DNA of 64,000 nt from Salsipaludibacter sp963812245 (GCA_963812245.1 CAWEUK010000002.1:992001-1056000), one strand, 5' to 3'. Positions 8,830 to 18,547 are shown, counted from the first letter of the stretch. Made by a program: numbers and translations. Notes: generated by a model not told the origin, from the letters alone.

Positions 8830-10085
8830 TGGAACTCGTCCGACTCGCAACGACGGGCTCCGTCGACGACGGCAAGTCCACCCTCATCGGTCGGCTGCTG
8901 TTCGACACCAAGCAGATCTTCGTCGACCAGATGGAGGCGATCGAGGAGGCCTCGCGACAGCGCGGCACCGACTACGTCGACCTCGCACTGCTGACGGACG
9001 GCCTGCGGGCAGAACGCGAACAGGGCATCACGATCGATGTCGCCTATCGCTACTTCTCGACGCCGAAGCGGTCCTTCATCCTGGCCGACACCCCCGGCCA
9101 CATCCAGTACACGCGCAACATGGTCACGGGTGCCTCGACTGCCGACGTCGCCCTGATCCTCGTGGACGTGCGCAACGGCGTCATCGAGCAGACCCGACGC
9201 CACTCGTTCATCACGTCGTTGCTCGGGGTGCCCCACCTGGTCGTGTGCGTCAACAAGATGGACTTGGTGGACTGGGACCAGCAGGCCTACGAGACCGTCG
9301 TCCAGCAGTTCCGGGACTTCGCTGCACGGCTCAACATCGCCGACCTGCGGTTCGTGCCCGTCTCCGCGCTCACCGGCGACAACGTGGTCGACAACTCCAC
9401 GAACATGGACTGGTACCACGGCCCATCGGTCATGCAACTGCTCGAGGAGATCCACATCGCGTCGGACCGCAACCTGGTCGACGTCCGGTTCCCGGTGCAG
9501 TACGTGATCCGACCGCACACGATGGACCACCAGGACTATCGCGGCTACGCCGGGCAGGTTGCCAGCGGGGTCATGAAGGTGGGCGACGACGTCGTGGTGT
9601 TGCCGTCGGGCTACGAGACCTCGATCGCCGCGATCGACACCTTCGACGGCCCCGTCCAGGAGGCCGTGCCGCCGATGTCGGTGGTGATCCGACTGGCCGA
9701 CAACCTGGACGTGTCCCGTGGTGACATGATCGCCAGGCCCCACAACCGCCCCCACAACGGCCAGGACTTCGACGCGATGGTGTGCTGGATGTCCGACGAG
9801 CGGACCCTGCGGCCGGGCAACAAGTTGGCGATCAAGCACACCACCCGGTGGGGACGGGTCGTGGTCAAGGACTGCAACTATCGGCTCAACATCAACACCC
9901 TCCATCGGGAGGAGGGCGTCGAGGAGTTGGGGCTCAACGAGATCGGACGGTTCCGGCTGCGCAGCACCACACCGCTGCTCTACGACGAGTACCGCCGCAA
10001 TCGCTTCACCGGGTCGTTCATCCTGGTCGACGAGGCCACCAACGACACCGTCGGTGCCGGGATGATCCTGGGTCCGACGCAGTGA
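8829..10085 (+). CDS. cysN: Sulfate adenylyltransferase subunit 1 (GTPase)
   Basis: GTPase subunit of ATP sulfurylase, 418 residues. GTP hydrolysis drives APS formation by CysD. G1 is GSVDDGKSTLIGRLL, the G3 element is DTPGHIQY and G4 is NKMDLVDW. EF-Tu-like beta-barrel domains follow. It is shorter than the 475-residue E. coli protein and has no fused APS kinase domain; that activity is supplied by the separate downstream gene. Coupled to cysD by a one-base overlap and to cysC by a four-base GTGA overlap. Confidence 0.95.
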   Translation: MELVRLATTGSVDDGKSTLIGRLLFDTKQIFVDQMEAIEEASRQRGTDYVDLALLTDGLRAEREQGITIDVAYRYFSTPKRSFILADTPGHIQYTRNMVTGASTADVALILVDVRNGVIEQTRRHSFITSLLGVPHLVVCVNKMDLVDWDQQAYETVVQQFRDFAARLNIADLRFVPVSALTGDNVVDNSTNMDWYHGPSVMQLLEEIHIASDRNLVDVRFPVQYVIRPHTMDHQDYRGYAGQVASGVMKVGDDVVVLPSGYETSIAAIDTFDGPVQEAVPPMSVVIRLADNLDVSRGDMIARPHNRPHNGQDFDAMVCWMSDERTLRPGNKLAIKHTTRWGRVVVKDCNYRLNINTLHREEGVEELGLNEIGRFRLRSTTPLLYDEYRRNRFTGSFILVDEATNDTVGAGMILGPTQ

Positions 10086-10684
10086 CCGGCCAGGCCGGGC
10101 CGGGCGACGTCGTGTGGCATCCGAGCTCGGTGGACGCCGCCGCGCGGATCGGCGCTCGCCTGCGTGGGGGCGTGACGATCCTGTTCACCGGATTGTCGGG
10201 CGCAGGCAAGTCGACGATCGCGGCCGCGGTCGAGGAACAACTGGTGGCGGACGGGGTGGCCTGCTACCGGTTGGACGGCGACAACGTCCGTCACGGCCTG
10301 AACGGCGACCTGGGCTTCAGCCCGGCGGATCGCAGCGAGAACGTGCGCCGGGTGGGGGAGGTGGCCCGCCTGATGGCCGATGCAGGGATGGTGGTGCTCG
10401 TGCCCGTGATCGCGCCCTACCGCGCCGACCGTGAGCGCATGCGCGCCATCCACACGGCTGCCGGCATCGAGTTCATCGAGGCATTCGTCGATGCGCCACT
10501 GGACGTGGTCGAACGTCGCGACACCAAGGGCCTCTACGCCCGTGCACGCGCTGGTGAGGTCCGCGGCATGACCGGCATCGACGCGCCGTACGAAGCACCC
10601 AGCACGCCGGACCTGGTGCTGGCCACTGCTGACGCCGACGTGGCCGACATGGTGGCCGTCGTGGTCGACCTGGTGCGCGCCTGA
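10082..10684 (+). CDS. cysC: Adenylylsulfate kinase
   Basis: APS kinase, 200 residues, converting APS plus ATP to PAPS. The P-loop is FTGLSGAGKSTIA, and YRLDGDNVRHGLNGDLGFS with SENVRRVGEVARL match the family. The start is the GTG at 10082, overlapping the cysN stop; this gives a 30-residue leader ending in SVDAAARIGARLRGG before the P-loop. It completes a sulfate-activation operon. No PAPS reductase gene follows here, so PAPS use (reduction or sulfotransfer) must be encoded elsewhere. Confidence 0.95.
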   Translation: MTGQAGPGDVVWHPSSVDAAARIGARLRGGVTILFTGLSGAGKSTIAAAVEEQLVADGVACYRLDGDNVRHGLNGDLGFSPADRSENVRRVGEVARLMADAGMVVLVPVIAPYRADRERMRAIHTAAGIEFIEAFVDAPLDVVERRDTKGLYARARAGEVRGMTGIDAPYEAPSTPDLVLATADADVADMVAVVVDLVRA

Positions 10685-10704
10685 CAGGTGCACGACCGGC
10701 GTTG

Positions 10705-10764
10705 CCGCAACTGACGGGTCCGCAACCGACGGGTTCGCAACCGGCGGGTGCGCGATTGACGGGT
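10705..10764. repeat. Four-unit 15-bp tandem repeat between convergent genes
   Basis: Four imperfect copies of a 15-bp unit (CCGCAACTGACGGGT, CCGCAACCGACGGGT, TCGCAACCGGCGGGT, GCGCGATTGACGGGT) at 10705-10719, 10720-10734, 10735-10749 and 10750-10764. It lies in the 135-bp gap between the ends of cysC and the convergent mannosyltransferase gene. The rest of the gap holds only a weak TGACCG/CGGTCA pairing. Confidence 0.8.
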
Positions 10765-10819
10765 TCGCGACGTCCTGCTGCCCAACTGGCTGCCGTGACC
10801 GGCCCGGGGCAGGGCGCGG

Positions 10820-12685
10820 TCAGATCCAGGTCGGCAGCCACCAGTGGCCGCGGACGAACCAGGTGGGCATGGTCACGCCCCACCACACGGGCAGGAAGTA
10901 CACGGCGACGCCCACCACGACGACTGCCACCGCGACCAGCGGCCACACCCGCCTGGTGTCGCCCAGTTCCGTCGTTCCGACCGGTGTCGACCATGCGGCG
11001 GGGGCGCCCGACGTGTCGGTGCCCATCATCGCGCCACCGGCAAGTGCGCCGATGCCGACCAGGTACCAGCCCAGTGTCCAGCCCACCTGCAGCGACGTGA
11101 ACACGTCGAACACGGCCAGCGTGGCAGCCATCATGGCCCCCGTGGCCGCGCCAGCCACCCAGGCACGCCACGCGCTCCGCCAACTTGCGACCTCGTCGAC
11201 GGCGATCGCCAGTGCCAGCGCGACGAACGGCACCAGGGGCACGGTGTAGAAGTTGAACACTGGTCGGGACGGGCCCAACCACGGCAGGAACTGGACCAGG
11301 ATGAAGACGACGACCATCCAACTGCCGCGAGACCGTCGTCGCAGGGCGGCACCGAGCAGGGGGAGCGAGGCCAGCAGCAGCCACCACACCGCCGGGTTGC
11401 CCAACGACATGATCTCGGCTGCCGACCCCTGGGGGACCGAGCATGGTTCGGGCGTCGTGACGACCCCGTCGCTGTCGGTCTTGGGCACACGATCGAGGCG
11501 GCTGTCGCTGCACGTCTCGTAGTAGTAGACGACCGGTCGACGCTGGATCGGCCAACCCGTGGCGGGCGCCCGGTAGGCATGGTCGGCGTCCAGGCCGATG
11601 TGGAAGTCGATCATGCGATCGTGATAGTCCACGAGCGCGCCGAGGCGACCGGCGACGCCGTCGCAGTCGAGGTCGTTGTCCTCGTTGGCGCACGGCCCCG
11701 AGGCCATGTAGGTGTTGTCGAAGGCGACGAACCACGGGATCCACGTCACCGCGTAGACCGCCAGCGGCACCAGCACCAGGGTTGCCAGCCCCAGTCCCAG
11801 CCACGACCACGGGTCGCGGGCGGCCGATCCGAGCAGCCGTCGTCGTCGCGCCAGTTCCCAGCCCAGGGCCACGATGCCGGCCGCCACCAGCGCCAGCGCC
11901 CCCGACCACTTCACCCCCAGGGCCGCACCGAAGGACAACCCGGCCAGCACCAGCCACCAGCGGCCGGGGCGTGGGAGTTCTGGCAGCCTCGTCGTTCGGG
12001 GGTCGTCGGGGGGTGGGACCCAGGGGGCGGCTGCCGTCGAGGATGCCGTTGCCGGGGTTGCCTCCCACGCGGCGGAGGGTGCCGTGGTGACTGCGTGGCC
12101 GCGTGCCGGGTCAGCGTCGGCGCCAGCAGTGGTCGCGGCGACTGCGGGCATCCGGCAGCACCGGGCTGGTCGGCATGGCGGCAGCCACTGCGGCGTTGTC
12201 GGCGCGCCGGACGTGGTTGCGGTCGCGCACCAGCGCCCACGCACCAAGGACCACGAAGAAGCCCAGGTAGATGTCCAACATCGCGGTGTGGGACTGCGCG
12301 ATCCAGACACCGTCCAGTGCCAGGGCCAGGGCCGCCAGGCCGGCTGCGGCGATGCGCAGGCCCAACCGGCGAGCCATGTCGTACACGAGCCACACGCCCA
12401 TGACGCCGAGCATGGCACCGAGCAGGCGCCAGCCCCACGGCGTGTCGCCGAAGACGTGGATGCTGGTCGCGATCAGCAGTTTGCCGAGCGCGGGATGGAC
12501 CACGAAGCCGTCCTCGACGCCGAACTCGAGGAAGTCGCGCGCATCGTTGACGTAGTAGACCTCGTCGAAGAAGATGCGCTCGGGGTGGGCCAGACCGTGG
12601 CGACGAGCGTCACGACGGCAGTGGCCACCACGATCACCGGGACGGCGACGCGGGCATGCGATCGCAGCCACCGGATGCCAGTCAT
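10820..12685 (-). CDS. Protein O-mannosyltransferase family membrane protein, frameshifted twice
   Basis: Polytopic GT39-type protein mannosyltransferase (dolichyl-phosphate-mannose-protein mannosyltransferase), which would mannosylate exported proteins from polyprenyl-phosphate mannose. The start at 12685 gives MTGIRWLRSHARVAVPV and a first helix. The frame then shifts near 12595-12650 into a segment with HPERIFFDEVYYVNDARDF (acidic catalytic loop) and VHPALGKLLIA, and shifts again near 12110-12190 in a Pro/Ala-rich linker before the remaining helices (GAALGVKWSGALALVAAG onward). Family motifs are kept through both shifts, so sequence error is likelier than true loss. Divergence from rsmI is the usual actinobacterial arrangement. 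Confidence 0.8.
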
Positions 12686-12781
12686 GGCCGCGAAGTGTAG
12701 GGGTGGCGTCGCCTACCGTTGTGCGCAGGCGTCGGCCATCGGGCCGGCGTGCGGGCGACGCGGCGGCAGGCGGAGGCGGGC

Positions 12782-13598
12782 ATGGGCAGGTTGGTCGTGG
12801 TTGCCACGCCGATCGGGAACCTTGGCGACCTCAGCCCACGGGCTGCGGCCGCGCTGGTGGATGCCGACCTGGTCTGTGCCGAGGACACGCGACGGACCGG
12901 CCGCCTGCTGGCCGAGGTCGACTCCCGCGCACCCCAGTGGTCGCTGCACGACCACAACGAGCGGGCGCAGGTGCCGGCGGTGCTCGAGCGACTGGGCGCC
13001 GGTGACCGCGTGGTGCTCGTGTCGGATGCCGGGACACCGGCGGTGTCGGATCCGGGCCACCGCCTGATCGCGGCCGCGATCGCCGCCGGTCACGACGTCG
13101 AAGCGGTGCCAGGACCGTCGGCCGTGCTCACCGCCCTGGTGGCCTCGGGCCTGGCGGGCGATCGGTTCACCTTCGAGGGGTTCCTGCCGCGCAAGGGCAC
13201 GAGTCGACGGGATCGACTGGCGCAGTTGGCGACCGAGGCGCGGACCATGGTCGTGTTCGTGGCGCCCCACCGAGCCCAGTCGGACCTGGAGGATCTCGCC
13301 GACGTCTGTGGCGCCGATCGGCCGGCCGTGCTTGGCCGCGAATTGACCAAGTTGCACGAGGAGTACCTGCGCGGCCAGCCTGGGTGCGCTCGCGGCTGGT
13401 GCCGCAGACCTGCGTGGCGAACTCACGTTGGTCGTGGCCGGTGCCCCGGCGGCGCAGGGCAGTGCCAGCATGGAGGAGTTGGTCGCTCGCGTCCGCGCCC
13501 TGCAGGCAGACGGCATGGCGCCGCGGGCTGCGGTCAAGGCGGTTGCGGCCACCGCCGACGTCACGACGCGGCAGCTCTACGACGCGGTCAACGGCTGA
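12782..13598 (+). CDS. rsmI: 16S rRNA (cytidine(1402)-2'-O)-methyltransferase, frameshifted
   Basis: Methylates the ribose of C1402 in 16S rRNA using SAM. The N-terminal SAM-binding region is clear (VVVATPIGNLGDLSPRA, SDAGTPAVSDPGHR, EAVPGPSAVLTALVASG). The frame breaks near 13376, after LGRELTKLHEEYLRG, where one extra C appears in CGCGGCCAGC. The C-terminal domain continues in the next frame (LRGELTLVVAGAP to TRQLYDAVNG) to a stop at 13598. GGAGG precedes the ATG at 12782. A single inserted base in an otherwise well-kept housekeeping gene suggests a sequence error. Confidence 0.85.
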
Positions 13599-13894
13599 AA
13601 TCGTGTGCAGTGTGCAGTGAAACAAACTGCATTGGTCGGGAACGCATCAGGACATGCCGTGCATGCATGGCAGTGATTCACCTTCACCGTCCCTTCGGAC
13701 AGGGCGACCCCACCCCCAGCCTGCCCATGCCCCCCACCATGGGTGTTGCGCGCGTGCGCGCGCTCACTCCGACCCACCTGCTCGGTGTTCGGATCTGCGT
13801 GCTGGGCCGCGGCCGTGCCCCCACCCCCCTTCCCTCCACATCCATCTGGTCGACGTCGCAGCGCTGGTCGTCGCACCGCAGAAGAGTCCCGCCA
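13599..13894. other. Intergenic region between rsmI and tatD
   Basis: I see no gene here. It contains a small hairpin (TGCAGT at 13613-13618 and ACTGCA at 13626-13631) just after rsmI and a TGCATGCA palindrome near 13662. Many actinobacteria carry metG between rsmI and tatD; it is absent here. No convincing promoter was found. Confidence 0.5.
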
Positions 13895-14683
13895 ATGTTC
13901 GTCGACACGCACTGTCACCTGGACCATCACCGTGGTCTGTCGGCTGCGGCCCAGGTCACGCGGGCCCGCGAGGCCGACGTGTCCCTGATGGTCACGGTCG
14001 GCACCGACATGGCCTCGTCGAACCAGGCAGTCCAGACCGCCAACCAGCACGACGACGTGTACGCCGTGGTCGGCATCCATCCCAACGACGCCATGGAGGC
14101 GACCCCGGCAGTGCTGGAGGTCATCGACCGCCTGGCCGGTGACGACAAGGTCGTGGGCATCGGCGAGACCGGCATGGACTTCTACCGGGACTCGACGACG
14201 CCGGCGCAACAGGAGGCGGCGTTCCGCGCCCACATCGACATCGCGCGAGCCCACGACAAGGCGCTGGTCATCCACTGCCGCGATGCCTGGCCCGAGACGC
14301 TGGCGGTGCTCGCCGACCACGGCGCACCCGACCAGGTCGTCATGCACTGCTTCTCCGGCGACCTCGACGTCGTGGCCACCTGCATCGAGCAGGGCTGGTC
14401 CATGTCCTTCGCCGGCAACGTCACCTTCATCAACGCCGCCGACCTGCGCGTCGCGGCCGCAGCAGTTCCCGCCGGGCTCCTCCTCACCGAGACCGACTCC
14501 CCGTTCCTGACTCCGCATCCCCATCGTGGAACCCCCAACGATCCCTCCATGGTCGGCCTGGTGTTGCAGCAACTCGCCAGGGTCCAGGGCGTCGACGCCG
14601 ACGCGCTGGCGACCACGGTCATGGCCAACGCCCGCCGCGTCTTCGGCCTGGGATCAACCGCCACGCAGGCAAAGGCCAGCTGA
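13895..14683 (+). CDS. TatD-family metal-dependent deoxyribonuclease/hydrolase
   Basis: TIM-barrel metal-dependent hydrolase of the TatD family, 262 residues, a DNase or 3'-5' exonuclease in studied members. Metal ligands are visible in order: FVDTHCHLDHH, GIGETGMDFYRD, VIHCRDAWPE, HCFSG and LLTETDSPFLTP. The ATG at 13895 gives the family-typical start; the open frame extends upstream only because it happens to be continuous with the out-of-frame end of rsmI. Its stop overlaps the next start by one base (TGATG), as in other actinobacterial tatD-rpf pairs. Confidence 0.9.
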   Translation: MFVDTHCHLDHHRGLSAAAQVTRAREADVSLMVTVGTDMASSNQAVQTANQHDDVYAVVGIHPNDAMEATPAVLEVIDRLAGDDKVVGIGETGMDFYRDSTTPAQQEAAFRAHIDIARAHDKALVIHCRDAWPETLAVLADHGAPDQVVMHCFSGDLDVVATCIEQGWSMSFAGNVTFINAADLRVAAAAVPAGLLLTETDSPFLTPHPHRGTPNDPSMVGLVLQQLARVQGVDADALATTVMANARRVFGLGSTATQAKAS

Positions 14684-16080
14684 TGTCGACGACCTTCCGT
14701 CCCGAAGCCCCCACCGACACCCGGTCCGAGGTGGTCGCCCCCCAGGCACGCCCGGACACCTCCGTTCCCGGGCTCGACGGCCGTGGCGACGGACCGCCGG
14801 TGATCATGGCGTCGCCCGACCAGCAGCGCCCCACCTGGGGCATTGCACTCAAGGTGCTCGCGCTGGTGGCCATCCTGTCGCTGATCGTCCCCGTCGCCAT
14901 GGCGGTCGAGCGGTTCGAACTCGTCGTGGACGGGACCACCACCTCGATGAGCCAGTTCAGTGGCACCGTCGGCGAGGTGCTGGCCAGCGAAGGGGTCGCC
15001 CTCGGTGAGGGTGACCAGGTGACGCCGAGTGCCGACACCGAGTTGGCCGATGGCATGGTCATCGAGGTCGAACGTGCCGGCCAGTTCACCGTGGTCGTCG
15101 ACGGCGAGGAAGTCGAGGTGGCCACGGTCGCCGACGACGTGCGCAGCGTCGTGCAGGCCGCCGGCATCGGCGACATCACCGAGGCAGCCATCCAGCCGGC
15201 GCTGGGGACGGCAGCAGCCGACGGCGACGTGATCAACGTCACCCGCCCGGTGCCCTACTTCGTGGCCGTGGATGGTGGCGTCGAGTACGTCGAACTCCTG
15301 CCCGCGACCGCCGCCGACGTGCTGGCGAGTGCCGGCATCGAACTCGACGCCGACGACATCGTCAGCATGCCGCTGGACGAACTGGTCGCGTCGGGATCCA
15401 TGATCACGGTCATCCGCGTCGACGTGACCGAGGAGACCGAGGAGATCGTCCTCGAGTTCGACACCGACTGGGTCCAGACCGACGACCGCTTCGTCGGTGA
15501 CGACGGTGAAGTCACGGCCGGCAGCAACGGCCTGCAGGTGGACACCTACAGCGTCGAGTCGTACGACGGCCTGCAACAGAGCCGCGAACTGGTCTCGTCC
15601 GAGGTCACCACCGAGCCCGTCACCCGCGTGGTCGAGATCGGCACCGCGCCGGTGCCGGCGCCCGAGCCCGAGCCCGAACCGGTCGTCGCGGCGCCCGCAC
15701 CCGAGCCCTCGTCGTCGTCCTCGTCGTCCTCGTCCTCGTCGTCGTCGTCGTCCTCCTCACCGTCCGCGGCGCCCGCTCCGGCCCCGGCACCTGCGCCCGA
15801 ACCGGACCCCGAGCCCGACACGCCCACCACGCCCAGCGGGTCGGTCTGGGACCGCCTCGCCCAGTGCGAGTCCAACGGTCGCTGGGATCTCAACGTCGGG
15901 CTCTACGACGGTGGGTTGCAGTTCCATCCCACGACATGGAACGCGTGGAAGAAGTCCAGCTACCCCGAGTACGCCTGGCAGGCAACCCGGGACCAGCAGA
16001 TCGAGGCTGCCTCACGGTTGCAGGCCTCCCAGGGCTGGAACCCGTGGCCGGCCTGCAGTGACAAGCTCGGCCTGCGGTGA
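14683..16080 (+). CDS. Resuscitation-promoting-factor-like protein (DUF348 x3, G5-like, Rpf domain)
   Basis: Membrane-anchored peptidoglycan hydrolase of the RpfB type, 465 residues. A polar N-terminus precedes one helix (about residues 52-74), then three DUF348 repeats (about 78-230), a G5-like segment (about 235-315), a Pro/Glu/Ala region interrupted by an 18-residue serine run, and a C-terminal Rpf/transglycosylase domain (about 393-465: LAQCESNGRWD with the expected catalytic Glu, then GGLQFHPTTWNAW). Rpf proteins cleave cell-wall glycan and promote growth from dormancy. The gene is coupled to tatD and, by a GTGA overlap, to rsmA. The long Ser tract is unusual. Confidence 0.9.
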   Translation: MSTTFRPEAPTDTRSEVVAPQARPDTSVPGLDGRGDGPPVIMASPDQQRPTWGIALKVLALVAILSLIVPVAMAVERFELVVDGTTTSMSQFSGTVGEVLASEGVALGEGDQVTPSADTELADGMVIEVERAGQFTVVVDGEEVEVATVADDVRSVVQAAGIGDITEAAIQPALGTAAADGDVINVTRPVPYFVAVDGGVEYVELLPATAADVLASAGIELDADDIVSMPLDELVASGSMITVIRVDVTEETEEIVLEFDTDWVQTDDRFVGDDGEVTAGSNGLQVDTYSVESYDGLQQSRELVSSEVTTEPVTRVVEIGTAPVPAPEPEPEPVVAAPAPEPSSSSSSSSSSSSSSSSSPSAAPAPAPAPAPEPDPEPDTPTTPSGSVWDRLAQCESNGRWDLNVGLYDGGLQFHPTTWNAWKKSSYPEYAWQATRDQQIEAASRLQASQGWNPWPACSDKLGLR

Positions 16081-16899
16081 CACTGACACCGACCGAGGTC
16101 CGAGCACTGGTCAAGCGGCACGGACTTGCACCGCGCAAGTCCGACGGCCAGAACTTCCTGGTCGATGCCAACACCGTGCACCGGATCGTGGACGCCGCCG
16201 GTGTGGGCGGCGATGACCACGTCGTCGAGATCGGCCCCGGACTGGGGTCGATGACCGGTCTGTTGGCGGAACGAGCCGGGCAGGTCACCGCGATCGAACT
16301 GGATGCCGGGTTGGTGGCCGTCCTGCGCGAGACCATGGGCGATCGTGACGGACTGACCATCGTGCACGCCGACGCCATGGACGTGGACTTCGACGGTTTC
16401 GACGGCCCCGTCCGCATCGTCGCCAACCTGCCCTACAACGTGGCGACACCACTGGTGCTGCACGGGTTCGCGGGCACCGCAGTGACCGACGCGTACGTCA
16501 TGGTGCAGCGCGAGGTGGCCGACCGATGGGTGGCCGGGCCCGGTGACGCCGCACACGGTGCGGTGTCGATCAAGTTGGCGCTGGTGGCTGACCTCGCGAT
16601 CGACCTCGCCATTCCGCGCTCGGTGTTCTGGCCGGTGCCCAACGTCGACTCGGTCATGGTGCGGGCCGTGCGTCGGCCCGACGCGCTGGACCCAGTCCGC
16701 CGGGCCGAGATCGGTGCGGTCGTCGACATCGCGTTTCGGCAGCGGCGCAAGACGCTGCGCAACAACCTGCGCCGGTCCTTCGGCGATGCCGGCACCGCAG
16801 GCGTTGGAGACTGTCGGCATCGACCCCCAACGTCGTGCCGAGACCCTGACTGCCGACGACTTCGTGCGCCTGGCCGCGGCAGTGGCGTCCGCCACCTGA
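16077..16899 (+). CDS. rsmA: 16S rRNA (adenine(1518)-N6/adenine(1519)-N6)-dimethyltransferase, frameshifted near its end
   Basis: KsgA-type enzyme that dimethylates two adenines near the 3' end of 16S rRNA. It carries GQNFLVDANTVHRIV, the SAM motif EIGPGLGSMTGLLAE and the catalytic NLPYN. The GTG at 16077 overlaps the preceding stop. The frame is lost near 16795 after RNNLRRSFGDAG; one missing C in ACCGCAG would restore PQALETVGIDPQRRAETL through AAAVASAT and a stop at 16899. The protein would then be about 274 residues, normal for the family. Sequence error is the likely cause. Confidence 0.88.
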
Positions 16900-16992
16900 A
16901 ACCCTTGGGTCGGTGGCCGGAGATTCGGTGTCGATGGGCACCGTGGCTGCCGCCTACCCTCCCTTGCCACGACAACGGCAGGGGTTGGCTCG

Positions 16993-18009
16993 ATGACGGG
17001 TGACGGGGGTGGCCACGGGCGCGCCAGTGTCGTGGTGCCGGCCAAGGTCAACCTGTTCCTGGGTGTCGGGCACCTGCGATCCGACGGGTATCACGAGATC
17101 GCCACGATCCTGCAGAGTGTCGACGTGTGGGACACCGTCTCCGTCGACGTGCTGGGGCACCTCGGGCCCGGTGGCTGCCCGGACCGTGTGGCGCTGTCGT
17201 TCGACCACGACGGCACCCAGGGTGTGCCGTCCGGTGGCGCCAACCTGGTGGTCCGGGCCGCCGAGCGCCTGCTCGAGGAACTGGCCATCGAGTTGGTGGA
17301 GGTGGTCGACGGTGTCGCCGCATCCGACGGTGTCGCCGCCTCCGACGGTGTCGCCGCATCCACCCTGGGGGAGGTGCCGACGCTGCGGTTGCGGCTGGAC
17401 AAGTCGATCCCGGTGGCCGCAGGGATGGCGGGTGGCTCGGCCGATGCCGCCGGCACCCTGATCGCCATGAACGCGGTGCTGTGTGCCGGGCTGGATCGGC
17501 ATCGCCTGCGCGACATCGCCGCGGACCTGGGATCGGACGTGCCGTTCTGTGTCACCGGGGGGACCGCACTGGCCACGGGCACCGGCACGGCCACCGCCGA
17601 CGTCATGTCGCGTGGCGAGTTCCACTGGGTCATCGGCATGTCCGACACGCCGCTGGCCACGCCCGCCGTCTACGCGGCGTGGGACCGACTGGACCATCAC
17701 TTCCGTGCCGACCACGGCGATGTCCTGACGGCGGTGCGGTCGGGCAACGCGAGGCTGCTGGGCGAGAGCCTGCACAACGACCTGCAGGCAGCAGCCTTCC
17801 AGTTGCGCCCCGAGTTGGCCGACGCCGTTGACGCGTTCCTGGTCGAGGGCGCCCTGGGTGCGATCGTGTCGGGGTCGGGGCCGACCGTGGCCGCGCTGGC
17901 GGCCGATGCCGACCATGCACGGGCGCTGCGCGAAGCCATGGCCGACCGCTTCGACCGCACCGAGGTGTCGTCGTCACCGGCCGGGGGACCCCAGTTGCGC
18001 GTGGGCTGA
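16993..18009 (+). CDS. ispE: 4-diphosphocytidyl-2-C-methyl-D-erythritol kinase
   Basis: GHMP-family kinase of the MEP isoprenoid pathway, 338 residues, phosphorylating CDP-methylerythritol at the 2-hydroxyl. Family motifs: VVPAKVNLFLGVGHLRSDGY, the ATP-binding PVAAGMAGGSADAAGTLIA and GAIVSGSGPTVAALA. A 24-residue insert near residue 105 is built from three copies of DGVAAS, encoded by a perfect-length 18-bp tandem repeat. The last 135 bases (from 17875) belong to a 222-bp segment that recurs at 20683-20904, beyond the acyltransferase gene. Confidence 0.92.
   Translation: MTGDGGGHGRASVVVPAKVNLFLGVGHLRSDGYHEIATILQSVDVWDTVSVDVLGHLGPGGCPDRVALSFDHDGTQGVPSGGANLVVRAAERLLEELAIELVEVVDGVAASDGVAASDGVAASTLGEVPTLRLRLDKSIPVAAGMAGGSADAAGTLIAMNAVLCAGLDRHRLRDIAADLGSDVPFCVTGGTALATGTGTATADVMSRGEFHWVIGMSDTPLATPAVYAAWDRLDHHFRADHGDVLTAVRSGNARLLGESLHNDLQAAAFQLRPELADAVDAFLVEGALGAIVSGSGPTVAALAADADHARALREAMADRFDRTEVSSSPAGGPQLRVG
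17308..17361 (+). repeat. Three-unit 18-bp in-frame tandem repeat inside ispE
   Basis: Three near-identical copies of GACGGTGTCGCCGCATCC (17308-17325, 17326-17343 with one change, 17344-17361). Each encodes DGVAAS and keeps the reading frame, lengthening a surface loop between the N-terminal fold and the ATP-binding motif. Confidence 0.9.
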
Positions 18010-18096
18010 CCGCTCCGGCCGAGTGGCGGGGAAGCGGGTTGGGCCGGCGACTGCGACCACCACTACCCTCGCCACCCCGGTGACGCCCATGGCGTC
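17875..18096 (+). repeat. 222-bp direct repeat, copy A (ispE 3' end and downstream DNA)
   Basis: Aligns without gaps to 20683-20904 with about 12 mismatches, roughly 95% identity. It covers the last 135 bases of ispE and 87 bases beyond, ending in GACGCCCATGGCGTC. After this point copy A continues into unrelated DNA, while copy B runs straight into tRNA-Gln. Confidence 0.92.
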
Positions 18097-18547
18097 GGTG
18101 TCGTAGCGTTTGAGCCACTTGTCAGACAGTGGCCCGGGTGCACTCCCCGTGCTGCCGCCGCAGCGGCGACCCGACAGCCATGATCGCGCATCCGGGACAC
18201 CAGCAGCCTGCGGCCTTCACCAGTCAATTCTGCCACACGATGCGTCGTCGAAAACCTTGCGTCCTTGTTGAGTTGGAACTCTTGCAGGACTGCGAGGTTC
18301 TCACCATGTCGACAACGTTGCGAGGAACCGCACCCGAGGTGCCGACGCATCACAGCTACGCCAGGATCCGGACTGCAGCCCCGTTTGCCGTCACGTGGGA
18401 ATGGCTTGGAAGCCGATACAATCCACTCGCAAACTCGGCGACCGATGGACACCGATCCTCTCGCGGGGCGGGCCACAGGGCCCTTCATTCTCCGGGGCTT
18501 GGTGGGGCCTCAATCCGATCTGATCCGCCATCCCGGAGGGATCTTCC
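18097..18547 (+). other. Non-coding leader of the acyltransferase island
   Basis: No supported gene. The DNA is visibly richer in A+T than the flanks and has scattered codon-poor stretches. It starts at the end of direct repeat copy A and ends at the acyltransferase start, so it probably carries the promoter of that gene. A GGAGGGA element lies at 18535-18541, a good ribosome-binding site for the ATG at 18548. Confidence 0.5.

Noticed and set aside
8547..9905. Long minus-strand frame opposite cysN
   Set aside because: Shadow of a well-supported gene; composition is rich in His, Asp and Val from antisense codons.
12719..14683. A single 654-codon open frame covering rsmI and tatD
   Set aside because: It is two genes: the rsmI frame is lost near 13376 and by chance continues in the tatD frame. 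The intervening residues resemble nothing, and each gene has its own start and motifs.
15710..15760. CRISPR-like or microsatellite array from TCG/TCC repeats
   Set aside because: It is the coding run for the serine tract of the Rpf-like protein, in frame and without spacers.
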